A stretch of 64,000 nucleotides of DNA from Nocardioides sp. Arc9.136 (GCF_030506255.1 NZ_CP113431.1:2544001-2608000), one strand, 5' to 3'; positions 26,604 through 37,215 are shown, numbered from the stretch's first letter. Notes: generated from the sequence alone by a model not told the origin. Numbers and translations are program-made.

Positions 26604-27572
26604 ATGCCGTCCGTCACCCGCAGCGAGCTCGCCGCCCTGGTCGGCGTCGCCTGCCGGGCGCCGAGCGTCCACAACACCCAGCCGTGGCTGTGGCGGGTGG
26701 CGGTCGACGGCACGGACGGGCCCTGCACCGTCGAGCTGTACGCCGACCCCTCGCGCCGGCTCGCCGCGGCGGACCCGACCGGCCGCGAGCTCCTCCTCAG
26801 CTGCGGCGCCGCGCTGCACCACCTCCGGGTCGGCGCGGCCGCGCACGGGCTCACCGCCGAGGTCGACCGGCTCCCCGACGTACGCCGCCCCGAGCTGCTG
26901 GCGCGTGTCTCGCTGTCGCCGGGCGAGGTTCCGCCGACCGCGGCCGCCGACCTCGCGGCGATCGCGACGCGGGTCACCGACCGGCGGCGGTTCACGTCCT
27001 GGCCGGTCCCCGCGTCGCGGCTGGAGCACCTGGCAGCGACCGGGGCGCGCGAGGGCGCGGCCGTCGTGCCCCTCGTCGACCTGGCCCGCCGGCACCGGGC
27101 CGACCTGCTGCTCTCCCGCGCGCGCGAGCGCCAGGCCGCCGACAGCCGGCTGCGCGAGGAGCAGCGGCTCTGGGTCGACCACGGTGTCCGCGACGGGGTG
27201 CCCTCCGGGCTGGTTCCGGCTGGGGCCGGGAGCAGGTTCGAGGCCGGGCCGGTCCCCGACCGGACCGAGCACGACGTCGAGCACTCCGACGGCGTGCTGC
27301 TGCTCGCCACGGTGGACGACGGTCCGCTGGAGCGCCTGCGCACCGGCGAGGCGCTCAGCGCCCTGTGGCTGCGCGCCACCACCGAGCGGCTCTCGGTGGT
27401 GCCGCTGAGCCAGGTCGTCGAGGTCGAGGAGACCCGCAACGCGCTGCGCCACGAGGTGCTCGACGGGACGCTGCACCCGCAGCTGCTCGTCCGGATCGGG
27501 TGGCAGGAGATCGCGCGGAGCACGCTGCCGCGCACCCCGCGCCGCGACCTCGACGACGTCCTGCTCGGCTGA
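26604..27572 (+). CDS. Acg-type nitroreductase-like protein
   Basis: A 322-residue protein of the Acg/Rv2032 branch of the nitroreductase superfamily. The pattern ACRAPSVHNTQPWLWRV near the N-terminus, LLLSCGAALHHLRV, and the C-terminal HPQLLVRIGW with PLSQVVEVEETRNALR fit this family. Some Acg proteins bind FMN while blocking its access to substrate, so catalytic activity is uncertain. In mycobacteria acg is a classical DosR target, and here a strong DosR-like box lies 59 bp before the ATG. GAGGAG precedes the start. Confidence 0.87.
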   Translation: MPSVTRSELAALVGVACRAPSVHNTQPWLWRVAVDGTDGPCTVELYADPSRRLAAADPTGRELLLSCGAALHHLRVGAAAHGLTAEVDRLPDVRRPELLARVSLSPGEVPPTAAADLAAIATRVTDRRRFTSWPVPASRLEHLAATGAREGAAVVPLVDLARRHRADLLLSRARERQAADSRLREEQRLWVDHGVRDGVPSGLVPAGAGSRFEAGPVPDRTEHDVEHSDGVLLLATVDDGPLERLRTGEALSALWLRATTERLSVVPLSQVVEVEETRNALRHEVLDGTLHPQLLVRIGWQEIARSTLPRTPRRDLDDVLLG

Positions 27573-27592
27573 TCCGGCCCGGGCGACGGGGC

Positions 27593-27657
27593 CGCGGGCC
27601 CGAGGGCCCGCGGGCCTCGGGACCAAGGTCCCGCGGGCTCGGGACCGCCGACCGTGA
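27593..27657. promoter_or_regulatory. Three DosR-box-like palindromes before cydA
   Basis: The middle site, CTCGGGACCAAGGTCCCGCG at 27616-27635, has a perfect GGGACCAAGGTCCC-type core and is the best DosR match in the window. GGGCCCGAGGGCCC (27596-27609) and GGGACCGCCGACCG (27641-27654) flank it at 23 and 22 bp, so all three would face the same side of the helix. The cydA GTG is 75 bp downstream. Confidence 0.72.
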
Positions 27658-27731
27658 CGGCCGGCCCGCCCTGGTTCCTAGCGTGGTGCACGCCGGAGGA
27701 CCGGCGTCGGAACCACCCAGGAAGAGGGACC

Positions 27732-29189
27732 GTGGACCCGCTCGACATCGCCCGGTGGCAGTTCGCCATCACGACCGTCTACCACTTCATGTTCGTGCCG
27801 ATCAGCATCGGTCTCTCGGCCATGGTGGCCGGCTACCAGCTCACCTGGTTGCGGACGGGCAACACCCAGTGGCTGCGGCTGACCCGCTTCTTCGGGAAGC
27901 TCTTCCTCATCAACTTCGCCATCGGCGTGGTCACCGGCATCGTCCAGGAGTTCCAGTTCGGCATGAACTGGAGCGACTACAGCCGCTTCGTGGGCGACGT
28001 CTTCGGAGCCCCGCTGGCCATCGAAGGCCTGCTCGCGTTCTTCCTCGAGTCGACCTTCCTCGGCCTGTGGATCTTCGGCTGGGACCGGCTGCCGGCCCGG
28101 CTGCACAACGGGTGCATGTGGCTGGTCCACCTCGGCACGCTGTTCTCGGCCTACTTCATCCTGGCCGCGAACTCCTGGATGCAGCACCCGGTCGGCTACG
28201 ACTACAACCCCGAGACCGGGCGCGCGGAGATGACCGACTTCGCCGCGGTGATGTTCAACAAGGTCCAGCTCGTGACCTTCCCGCACGTGGTGCTGGCGGC
28301 GTACATGACCGCCGCCGCGTTCGTGGTCGGCATCGCCTTCTGGCACCTGCGCCGCCACCAGGCCGTCGACGCCACCAGCGAGGAGTCGGGGATGTGGCGC
28401 AAGGCCACCCGCACCGGCGCCTGGATGGTGCTGGTGACCGGCCTCGCCGTGGCCATCGTCGGTGACGTGCAGGGCAAGGTGATGACCGAGGTGCAGCCGA
28501 TGAAGATGGCGGCCGCCGAGGCGCTCTACGAGACCGAGCAGCCCGCGTCGTTCTCGGCGCTCACGATCGGCACGCCCGACGGCGAGCACGAGAAGTTCTC
28601 CATCACGGTCCCCCACCTGCTCTCCTACCTGGCCACCGGCACCTGGGACGGGGAGGTCCAGGGCATCCGCGACCTCCGCGAGACCTACCGCGAGACCTAC
28701 GGCCAGGACCCCGGCGCGGCGTACTACTCCGCGGGCGACTACACCCCCAACATCCCGACGACGTACTGGACCTTCCGGTTCATGATCGGCCTGGGGCTGC
28801 TCGCCATGGGCGTCGCGACCTGGTTGCTGTGGGCGACCCGCAAGGGACGGGCCCCGGCCGGCCGGCTGCTGTACGTCGCCGTCGTGCTGCTCCCCTTCAT
28901 GCCGCTGTTCGCCAACTCGATGGGCTGGATCTTCACCGAGATCGGTCGCCAGCCCTGGGCCGTCTTCGGCCTGATGACGACCGCCTCGGCCGTCTCCCCC
29001 GGCGTCAGCGCCACCGAGATGCTCATCTCGCTGGTCACCCTCACCGCGGTGTACGGCGTCCTGGCCGTCGTGGAGATCCGGCTGCTGCTCACCTACATCC
29101 GCAAGGGCGCCGACCCGGTGACCGAGGCCGACCTGCCGTCGGTCCGCACCGACGACGACGCCGACAAGCCCTTCGCCTTCGCCTACTGA
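27732..29189 (+). CDS. cydA: Cytochrome bd ubiquinol oxidase subunit I
   Basis: Haem-bearing quinol oxidase subunit that gives high-affinity, non-proton-pumping respiration. The 485 residues hold about nine membrane helices, haem-ligand His in TTVYHFMFVPISIG and TFPHVVLAAYMTAA, the quinol-loop region, and the signature IFTEIGRQPWAVFG near the C-terminus. The Q-loop is short, as in Gram-positive CydA. I chose the GTG at 27732 because it has AGGAAGAGG upstream and begins the conserved DPLDIARWQFAITT. The three upstream DosR-like boxes suggest induction at low oxygen. Confidence 0.96.
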   Translation: MDPLDIARWQFAITTVYHFMFVPISIGLSAMVAGYQLTWLRTGNTQWLRLTRFFGKLFLINFAIGVVTGIVQEFQFGMNWSDYSRFVGDVFGAPLAIEGLLAFFLESTFLGLWIFGWDRLPARLHNGCMWLVHLGTLFSAYFILAANSWMQHPVGYDYNPETGRAEMTDFAAVMFNKVQLVTFPHVVLAAYMTAAAFVVGIAFWHLRRHQAVDATSEESGMWRKATRTGAWMVLVTGLAVAIVGDVQGKVMTEVQPMKMAAAEALYETEQPASFSALTIGTPDGEHEKFSITVPHLLSYLATGTWDGEVQGIRDLRETYRETYGQDPGAAYYSAGDYTPNIPTTYWTFRFMIGLGLLAMGVATWLLWATRKGRAPAGRLLYVAVVLLPFMPLFANSMGWIFTEIGRQPWAVFGLMTTASAVSPGVSATEMLISLVTLTAVYGVLAVVEIRLLLTYIRKGADPVTEADLPSVRTDDDADKPFAFAY

Positions 29190-29209
29190 GCCTGGAGACC
29201 GCACACACC

Positions 29210-30225
<1,016 letters not shown>

Positions 30226-30229
<4 letters not shown>

Positions 30230-33200
30230 GGCCCAGCGACCCGCGCCTGCGCCGCCAGCTGGCCCCCGCCCGGGGGCCGCTGGGCGGCGTGCTGGCCGCG
30301 GGCCTGCTCGGTGCGGTGCTGGTGGTCGCCCAGGCCTGGACGGTGACCGGCCTCGTCGTTGCCGTCGTGCGCCAGGAGCCGCTGCAGGGCTGGGCGCTCG
30401 CCGTCGCCGCCGTCCTCGGTCTCCGCGCGCTCACCGGATGGACCGGCGACGTGCTCGCTGCCCGCGCCGCGGCGCACGTGGGCACCCACCTGCGCCGCCA
30501 GGTGGTCGGCGCCCTCCCGCGGCGCGGCACCGCCGAGCCCGGCGACGCCGTCCTGCTCACCCGCGGGGTCTCGGCCGCCGAGCCGTACCTCACCCGCTAC
30601 CTGCCGGCCGTCGTCCTCGCCGGCGTCCTGCCCCTGCTCACCCTGGCCGTCATCGCCACCCAGGACCTGCTCTCCGCCGTCATCGTCGGCGCCACCCTGC
30701 CGCTCGTGCCGGTCTTCGGCGCTCTCGTCGGCCTGGCCACCCGCGACAAGGCCGAGGAGCAGTGGCGAGCCATGTCCACGCTCTCGGGCCACTTCCTCGA
30801 CGTGGTCCGCGGGCTGCCGACGCTGGTCGCCTACCGCCGGGCCCGCGCCCAGTCGCGCACCATCGGCGCCGTCACCGACCGGTACCGCCGGGCCTCCCTC
30901 GGCACCCTCCGCCTCGCCTTCGCGTCCTCGGCGGTGCTCGAGCTGGTCGCCACCCTCTCGGTCGCCCTGGTCGCCGTCACCGTCGGCGTCCGCCTCGCCG
31001 AGGGCGGGCTGGACCTGCCCACCGCGCTGCTCGTCCTGCTCCTCGCCCCCGAGGCGTACTGGCCGCTGCGCCGGGTCGGTGCGGAGTTCCACGCCGCCGC
31101 CGAGGGCGTCGCGACGTTCGAGGCGGTCGACGCGCTGGTCTCCGCCGCTCCCCCGGTCGAGCAGGCCGGCCGGCTCGCGCAGGCCGGGCAACCGGGCACC
31201 GGGGACCTGGAGCTGGTCGACCTCACCGTGACCCACGCCGGCCGGGGCGCGCCGACGGTCTCCGCGCTCAGCGCGACGCTCCCCGCCCGCGGCGTCACGG
31301 TCGTCACCGGCCCCTCGGGCTGCGGCAAGTCCACGCTGCTCGCCACCCTCGCCGGCCTGCTGGCGCGCGACTCCGGGGCCGTCTCGGCCGGCGGCCGGCC
31401 CGTCGGCGGCCGTGCCTGGCAGGAGCGGGTCGCCTGGCTGCCCCAGCGGCCGGTGTTCGTGGCCGGCTCGCTCGCCGACAACCTCCGTCTCGGCACGCCG
31501 GAGGCCAGCGACGACCAGCTGTGGTCGGCCCTGCGCCGGGTCGCGCTCGCCGAGCGCGTGCTCGCGCTGCCCGAGGGCCTGGACACCCCGCTCGGGGAGG
31601 ACGGGCTGACGCTGTCCGCCGGCGAGCGCGCCCGCCTCGCCCTCGCGCGCGTCGTGGTCGCGGACCGGGCCTGGGTGCTGCTCGACGAGCCCACCGCCCA
31701 CCTCGACGACCTCACCGAGCAGGTCATCGTCGACACCGTCGCCGAGCTGGGCCGCACCAGCGGGGTCGTCGTCGTCGCCCACCGGCCCGCGCTCCTCGCG
31801 GTCGCCGACCGCCGGCTGGAGATGGCCGAGCCTGCGCGGCCCGCCGAGGTGGCGCACCGGACGGGCCGGGACAGCGCCCACGCGTGGAGCGCCCAGCCGG
31901 TGGGCAGCCCCGCCGAGCCCGCCCCGGTCGGCAGCCTCTGGCCGGCCACGGTCGTCGGCGCCCTGGCCTCGGCCTCCGGCGTCGCGCTGACCGCCACCGC
32001 GGGCTGGCTGATCGTCCAGGCCTCGACGCACCCGGCCGTGCTCACCCTCATGGTCGCGGTCGTCGGGGTGCGGGCCTTCGGCCTGGCCCGGCCGGTGCTG
32101 CGGTACGCCGAGCGGTTGCGGTCCCACGACGTCGCGCTGCGGCTGCTGGCCCGCCGCCGGGTCGAGGTGTACGACGCCCTCGTGCCGCTGACGCCCGGCC
32201 GGCTGGGCCGACGCCGCGGCGACCTGCTCGCCTCGGTCGTCGACGACGTCGACGGGGTGGTCGACGCCGAGCTGCGCGTGCGGATGCCAGTGCGGCAGGC
32301 CGCCCTCGTCGTGCTGCTGGCTGGTGCGGTCGCGACCTGGCTGGCCCCCGCGGCCGGCCTCGTCGTCACGGCCGTCGCGGCACTGGCCGGCAGCGCCGCC
32401 TTCCTCCTCGCCCGGCTCGGCGCCGACGGCGCGGAGCGCGCGGCGGTCGTCCACCGCGCCGCCCTGTCCGAGGCCGCCGTCGAGGTCACCTCGGTGCTGC
32501 CCGACCTGGTCATGTGGCAGGCGGGCGACCGCGCCGCCGACCGGGTCGCGGCGCTCAGCGACCGGCTCGGCCGCTCGACCGTCCGCTCGGGCGCCTGGAC
32601 CGGCGCCGCCCGTGCGCTCGTGCTCGCCACGACCGGCGGCGCCCTCGCGCTCACCGCCGTCGTCGCGGCCGACGCGGTGGGGGCAGGCAGGCTCTCGGGC
32701 CCGATGGCGGCCCTGCTCGTCCTCCTGCCCCTGGCGCTCGCCGACGTCCTGCTCCCGCTGGCCGACGCCGGCGCGCTGTCGTCGCGGACGGCGGCCGCGG
32801 CGGCGCGGCTGCACGAGCTCGAGCACCGGGAGCCGGCCGTCCGGGCCACCCCGGCGTCCGCCGAGCCCGACGGGCACCGCGTCGAGGCCGACGGCCTCGG
32901 CGGCGGCTGGGACGACGCGCGGTCCGGCCTGCGCGGGGTCTCCCTCGACCTGGCCCCGGGCTCCCGGGTCGGCGTGGTCGGCCCCTCGGGCTCGGGCAAG
33001 AGCACCCTGGCCGCGCTGCTGCTGCGCTACCTCGACCCGGCCGCGGGCGAGGTCCGGCTCGGCGGCGCGCGCACCACCGACGTCGCGCCCGACCAGGTAC
33101 GACGCCTGGTCGGCCTGGTCGACGACGACCCGCACGTCTTCGCCAGCACGCTGGTGGAGAACGTCCGCCTGGCGCGGCCCGGTGCCGACGACGCGGAGGT

Positions 33201-33549
33201 GGAGGACGCCCTGCGGCGGGCCCGGCTCGGCAGCTGGCTGGACGCACTGCCGGACGGCCTCGACACGTGGCTGGGCGAGGGGCACGCCCAGGTCTCCGGC
33301 GGCGAGCGGGCGCGGATCGCCGTGGCCCGGTCCCTCCTGGCCGCGCACCCCGTGCTGGTCCTCGACGAGCCGACCGCCCACCTCGACCACGCCACCGCGA
33401 CCGAGCTGGCGACCGAGCTGCTGACCGGCCCCCGGGACCGCAGCCTGGTGTGGATCACCCACGACGGCAGCGGGCTCGACCTCGTCGACGCCGTCGTCGA
33501 CCTCGGCGCCCGGACGCGAGGGACCGCCGGTCAGGAGAGCCGGCGGTAG
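30226..33549 (+). CDS. cydDC: Fused CydD-CydC thiol-exporting ABC transporter
   Basis: A single 1107-residue protein joins CydD and CydC, the heterodimeric ABC exporter of glutathione or cysteine needed for cytochrome bd assembly in E. coli. Each half has a six-helix membrane domain and an ATPase. Half 1 has Walker A GPSGCGKST (about 362), signature LSAGERARLALAR (about 462) and Walker B WVLLDEPTAHLD. Half 2 has GPSGSGKST (about 919), VSGGERARIAVAR (about 1022) and LVLDEPTAHLD. Both ATP sites look intact. Its GTG start lies in the cydB stop. Actinobacteria lack glutathione, so the thiol is probably cysteine or another compound. Confidence 0.95.
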
Positions 33550-33579
33550 TCCCTGCTCGGCGACCGGGTCCAACCCGGT

Positions 33580-33888
33580 CCCGAGGCGGCGCCCGGTCAG
33601 CTCCCACCAGAGCGGCCGGACCACGACCGTCCGCTCACCCGGCCCCCAGGTCCGCGGCTGTCGGCTGGCCTCCATCGCGGCCACCGCTACGGGGTCGGCC
33701 AGCTCGTCGAGCGGTCCGCGGGCGAGCACGCTCCACCCGCGCTGGTCCTCGTGGTCGATCCCGTCGACCTCGAAGGCGACCGGCACCCCCGGCTGGTCGT
33801 GCACCAGCCGGGCCGGCGCGGAGGTCGGCAGGGTCCGCTCGAGCAGGGTGCGGCAGTCCCGGAGGTCCAGCACGGTCTCCGACCTCAT
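33580..33888 (-). pseudogene. Remnant of a PPOX (nitroimidazole-resistance-like) flavin protein gene
   Basis: From the ATG at 33888, a frame reads MRSETVLDLRDCRTLLERTL, then PVAFEVDGIDHEDQRGWSVL, and ends PLWWELTGRRLG. These match the two ends of pyridoxamine-phosphate-oxidase-fold proteins often found in DosR regulons. About 30-35 residues normally carrying the first FMN-binding strands are missing between ERTLPTS and APARLVHDQPG. No stop occurs near the expected C-terminus; the frame runs on antisense to cydDC. I read it as a decayed gene, divergent from the stress protein across a shared DosR-like box. A functional short form is possible. Confidence 0.5.
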
Positions 33889-33932
33889 GGCCCCGGATGA
33901 GGCAGCATCCACCAGGCGCACGTGGACCCGTC

Positions 33933-33952
33933 CGCGGGTCTTTGGTCCCGCC
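33933..33952. promoter_or_regulatory. DosR-box-like palindrome before the universal stress protein gene
   Basis: CGCGGGTCTTTGGTCCCGCC contains GGGTCTTTGGTCCC, matching the DosR core at 12 of 14 positions. It is 56 bp before the stress-protein ATG and 45 bp before the decayed PPOX start on the other strand. Confidence 0.7.
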
Positions 33953-34007
33953 CGGTTCGGGCCGTCCGCCCATGGGAGGGCCGCGCTCGCCGCGGGAGCG
34001 TGGAGGC

Positions 34008-34916
34008 ATGACAGCAACCACCGACAGCCAGGTCCCCGCCGGCAGCGTCGTCGTCGGCGTCGATGGCTCCACCCACGCCGCCGACGCGGTCGCCTGGGCC
34101 GCCGAGCAGGCCGCCCTCGAGGGACGGCGGCTCGTCCTGCTGCACGCCGCCGACGCGGTGAGCGCCACGGCCAGCCTGTGGATGGCCTCGATGGCCGTCG
34201 ACCCGGGCCAGGTCCGCCACGACATCGAGGGCGCCGGCCGCGAGGTGCTGGCCGAGGCGGCCGCGGGCGTCCGCGAGGCCCGGCCCGGTCTGGAGGTGGT
34301 CGAGCTCCTGCAGCTCGTCGACCCCCGCCAGGCCCTCCTCGACGCCTCCACCGCCGCCGCCGTGGTCGTCGTCGGCTCACACGGCCGCGGTCCGGTCAGC
34401 AGCCTCCTCCTCGGCTCGGTCGGCGTCGCCGTGGCCCGGCACGCGACGAGCCCCGTCGTGGTCGTCCGCCCGACCGCGCGGGGCGTCGCCCGACGCGGCG
34501 TCGTGGTGGGCGTCGACGGCACAGCCGGCTCGCTGCCGGCGCTCGAGGCGGCGTACCGCCAGGCGTCCGAGCGCCGGCTGCCGCTCACCGTGGTGCACTG
34601 CTTCTGGGACGTCGTCGCGGCGACCGGTCCCGCGGAGGTGCTCGCGCCCACCGCTGCGGACGTCGAGGAGATCCGTCTCCTCGTCGGGGAGAGCATCAGC
34701 GGGATGGCCGAGGAGTTCCCGGACGTCCCGGTCACCGTCGAGCTCGCCCGCGGGCTCGCCGAGGAGGTGCTCGGCCGCGGCTCCGCCGTCCACGACCTGG
34801 TCGTCGTCGGTCGCCAGCAGCACGGGCCCGTCAGCGCCCTCCTGCGCGGTTCGGTCAGCACCGCCATCCTCGAGCGCGCCGCCTGCCCCGTCCTCGTCGT
34901 CCCCGGCGCGGATTGA
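34008..34916 (+). CDS. Tandem universal stress protein
   Basis: A 302-residue protein with two UspA domains. Domain 1 has VVVGVDGSTHAADAVAWA and the ATP-binding VVVGSHGRGPVSSLLLGSV; domain 2 has VVVGVDGTAGSLPALEAA and LVVVGRQQHGPVSALLRGSV. The G-x2-G-x9-G nucleotide pattern is kept in domain 1 and altered in domain 2, where QQHGP replaces SHGRG. Tandem USPs are frequent DosR-regulon members, and a DosR-like box lies upstream. GGAGG occurs just before the ATG. It probably forms an operon with the DoxX-like gene 62 bp downstream. Confidence 0.93.
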   Translation: MTATTDSQVPAGSVVVGVDGSTHAADAVAWAAEQAALEGRRLVLLHAADAVSATASLWMASMAVDPGQVRHDIEGAGREVLAEAAAGVREARPGLEVVELLQLVDPRQALLDASTAAAVVVVGSHGRGPVSSLLLGSVGVAVARHATSPVVVVRPTARGVARRGVVVGVDGTAGSLPALEAAYRQASERRLPLTVVHCFWDVVAATGPAEVLAPTAADVEEIRLLVGESISGMAEEFPDVPVTVELARGLAEEVLGRGSAVHDLVVVGRQQHGPVSALLRGSVSTAILERAACPVLVVPGAD

Positions 34917-34978
34917 CCCGCTCCAACCGCCGCACCACCGACCGACCCACCACCCCGGCTCCCCAAGGAGGTCACGAC

Positions 34979-35563
34979 ATGACCACGATCGCCCGCTCCC
35001 ACGCCCACCGCCCCGACGTCGCGCCGCAGCAGGAGGGTCAGGTCGTCACGCCCTTCGCCCGACGCGCCCTGGCCGTCACGCGGATCGGCTTCGGCCTCAC
35101 CTTCCTGTGGGCCTTCCTCGACAAGCTCCTGGCGCTCGGCTTCTCCACCGGCCGCGACGAGACCGGGGCCGTGGACCGCCTCGGCGACGCCGCCTGGGTC
35201 AATGGCGGCAGCCCCACCGAGGGATTCCTGACCTTCGGCGCCGACGGCCCCTTCCAGGGCCTCTACCACGACATCGCCGGCGCCTGGTGGGCCGACACCC
35301 TGTTCATGGTCGGCCTCGCCGGCATCGGCCTCGCGCTCACCCTCGGCATCGGGATGCGCCTCGCGACCGCCGCCGGCGCCCTGCTCTACGTCCTGATGTG
35401 GACCGTGGTCCTGCCCCCGGAGAACAACCCGGTCCTCGACGACCACCTGCTCGGCGCCGCCACCCTGGTCGCCCTCGGGGCACTCGGCGCCGGCGACACC
35501 TGGGGCTTCGGGAGGGCCTGGGCCCGCACGTCGCTGGTCCGGCGGTTCCCCGTCCTCCGCTGA
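34979..35563 (+). CDS. DoxX-like membrane protein
   Basis: A 194-residue protein with four predicted helices: ALAVTRIGFGLTFLWAFLDK, TLFMVGLAGIGLALTLGIGM, AAGALLYVLMWTVVLP and LLGAATLVALGALGAG. It resembles the DoxX/DoxD group, some of which are thiosulfate:quinone oxidoreductase subunits; activity here is unknown. AAGGAGG lies 8 nt before the ATG, one of the best ribosome sites in the window. It follows the stress-protein gene and is likely controlled by the same DosR-like box, extending the hypoxia island. A terminator follows. Confidence 0.82.
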   Translation: MTTIARSHAHRPDVAPQQEGQVVTPFARRALAVTRIGFGLTFLWAFLDKLLALGFSTGRDETGAVDRLGDAAWVNGGSPTEGFLTFGADGPFQGLYHDIAGAWWADTLFMVGLAGIGLALTLGIGMRLATAAGALLYVLMWTVVLPPENNPVLDDHLLGAATLVALGALGAGDTWGFGRAWARTSLVRRFPVLR

Positions 35564-35583
35564 CGCCGCGGCACGCCCTCGAG

Positions 35584-35614
35584 GAGCCCTCGGACCGCAC
35601 CGGTCCGGGGGCTC
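35584..35614. terminator. Bidirectional terminator after the DoxX-like gene
   Basis: GAGCCCTCGGACC pairs with GGTCCGGGGGCTC (13 bp, one G-U) across a 5-nt loop. It begins 20 bp after the DoxX-like stop and overlaps the stop of the convergent 42-residue gene, so it can serve both. Confidence 0.8.
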
Positions 35615-35741
35615 AGCCGCGCACGACCGCCGGCGGCTCGACCAGCGGGACGACGGACACGCGCTCGCTGGCGTCGTGCCACTCGCGGTGGAAGTGCATC
35701 AGGGCGCGGGGCACCAACGCCCAGCACACCTCACAGGTCAT
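35613..35741 (-). CDS. Small Cys/His protein (42 residues), zinc-ribbon-like
   Basis: The ATG at 35741 opens MTCEVCWALVPRALMHFHRE and continues WHDASERV to the stop at 35613. A CxxC pair and HFHREWH give four potential zinc ligands in the first half. GACGAGAGA precedes the start. From memory, similar tiny CEVCxxLVP...HxxWH proteins occur in actinobacteria without known function. A longer in-frame extension exists, but it is Arg/Pro-rich and less convincing. Confidence 0.65.
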   Translation of the reverse strand: MTCEVCWALVPRALMHFHREWHDASERVSVVPLVEPPAVVRG

Positions 35742-35957
35742 GTTCTCTCGTCCCCCCGGCATGTCCTCCAGGGTAGGTGGGCGACGGCGCCGACACCCGC
35801 GGACACGAGCCGGCGCGACGGCCGTCACTCCGCACTGGTCCGGACCAGCGGCCGCACACGGCACGGGCCGGTGACCTCCCACGCTCAGCAGGCGGCCACC
35901 GGCCCGTCGCGAGCCCTCCGAGCGGTCCAGACCGGTCGGAGGCCTCCGGGGTCCGCG
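35742..35957. other. Intergenic stretch with an inverted repeat
   Basis: No gene seen. CGGGCCGGTG (35864-35873) and CACCGGCCCG (35897-35906) form a perfect 10-bp inverted repeat with a 23-bp loop, downstream of the 79-residue gene. It may be its terminator. Confidence 0.5.
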
Positions 35958-36197
35958 TCACTCGTCCTGCGGGATCTCCTTGGCCTCGAAGTCCGAGGGC
36001 TCGTCGGCGATCATGTAGTTGGGGTCCGCCTCGATCGCCGCGACCGTGCGGCGCAGCCAGTCCTCGTCGGCGGTCTCGATCTCGCGCTCCGCGAGCTGCT
36101 CGCGCAGGTAGCCGACCAGGTCGTCGCTCTGACCGGCGTCCTTGGCGATCGACGTCGCATCGACGGCGGCCTGGAGGTCGGAGTTGTAGATGGCCAT
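35958..36197 (-). CDS. Small acidic protein of unknown function (79 residues)
   Basis: I do not recognise a family. The protein starts MAIYNSDLQAAVDATSIAKD, is predicted largely helical (SDDLVGYLREQLAERE, EDWLRRTVAAIEADP), and ends with an acidic FEAKEIPQDE. It has no Cys, signal peptide or membrane helix. AAGGAAGAGG lies about 10 nt before the ATG, and codon use is that of a real high-GC gene. Neighbours are other small genes and give no clue to its job. Confidence 0.75.
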   Translation of the reverse strand: MAIYNSDLQAAVDATSIAKDAGQSDDLVGYLREQLAEREIETADEDWLRRTVAAIEADPNYMIADEPSDFEAKEIPQDE

Positions 36198-37014
36198 GCG
36201 TGTCGTACCTCTTCCTTGCAGGGGCGGGGGCGCGCACTCAGCGCCGGCGCAGCACCGTCACGCCGGCCCACACCACGGGGCAGCCCCACGACCAGCACGA
36301 CGATCTCCAGCCTACCGACACCGAACACGTCGGAGCGGTGCCCGCGCGACCCACCTGGGAAACACCGGGCCGGCCGGCGCCGCTGCCCGGTGGAGGTGGG
36401 GACCGACCCGGGGGCAGCGGCGTCCCCGGGTCGGCCCACCCCCACGATGACGTGGACGTGGTCGGAGGACCAGGCCCGCGCGCGGAGCAGCACCGGGGAG
36501 CAGCAGCCGCGTCCCCTCCGTTCCGTGGTCGGAGGGGGCTCGGGTCCTGCTGCGACGGCGCCGCGTGGGGGAACCGCGTGCCGCCCGTCCCCGAGGACGC
36601 ACGGCCAGCTGCCGGTGCAACGAGGACCGACGCCGAGGGCTACGACTCCCGGCCGGGACGTCGGCGAACCGGGCCGGTGGTCTGGACAGTCACGGGTCTC
36701 CCGGGGCGCCGCTCACGTGACGGCGGCGCCCCGGGACCCGCAGCCCCGCCCTCCCCATGCCTGCGGGGCAGCACCGTCCATCGTGCCCGGCCGGGTCGGC
36801 GCCGCCCACGGCCCGCCGGCCGGACCGGCATGGCCCGGACGGGCCATCCGACCCCGGTCGTCCGGTCCGCCCCGGCGAACGGGGGGACACGGACCCGGGG
36901 CGCGCGCTACCGTCGTCGGTGTCGAGCCGCTGGTGACCCGAGACTCCAGCGGCTCGACACTTCTCCTCGGCGCCGCTCGCGTCCTCAGACGCCCCACCGG
37001 TCCCGACGCAGCGC
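36198..37014. other. 817-bp stretch without a supported gene
   Basis: Six-frame reading gives only Arg/Pro/Gly-rich shadow frames with no recognisable domain. The DNA is rich in strong GC hairpins; the best is CCGACCCGGGG/CCCCGGGTCGG, a perfect 11-bp stem with a 10-nt loop at 36403-36434. A non-coding RNA or decayed genes are possible. It is the longest empty stretch in the window. Confidence 0.6.
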
Positions 37015-37209
37015 TCACAGCGGCGTCAGCTGCGCCGCCGGCAGCCACTCCTCGACCAGGCCCCACACGCCTGGCCGCAGCAGCGCGCCGTACACGACCC
37101 GCCCCTCCCAGCCGGACGGCGTCTGGCGCCACTCGACGAGCAGGCCCGGCCGACGCGCTCCCCCGCCCGACCCGTCGGCCACCCAGCAGTGGCGCGACGG
37201 AGTGGACAT
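37015..37209 (-). CDS. Small protein (64 residues) under a LexA box
   Basis: The protein opens MSTPSRHCWVADGSGGG, then RRPGLLVEWRQTPSGWEGRV, and ends WLPAAQLTPL. I recall similar 60-70-residue W-rich proteins in actinobacteria, none with known function. TATCAT lies 6 nt before the ATG, so transcription and translation probably begin together. A perfect SOS box begins 20 bp upstream of the start, 8 bp beyond that -10. This makes it a strong candidate for a DNA-damage-induced factor; similar proteins may accompany mutasome genes elsewhere, which I cannot check. Confidence 0.78.
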   Translation of the reverse strand: MSTPSRHCWVADGSGGGARRPGLLVEWRQTPSGWEGRVVYGALLRPGVWGLVEEWLPAAQLTPL

Positions 37210-37215
37210 GGGCCG

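Noticed and set aside
27654..27731. Longer CydA from an upstream start
   Set aside because: The extra 26 residues are not CydA-like, they overlap the DosR-like boxes region, and the GTG at 27732 has a ribosome site.
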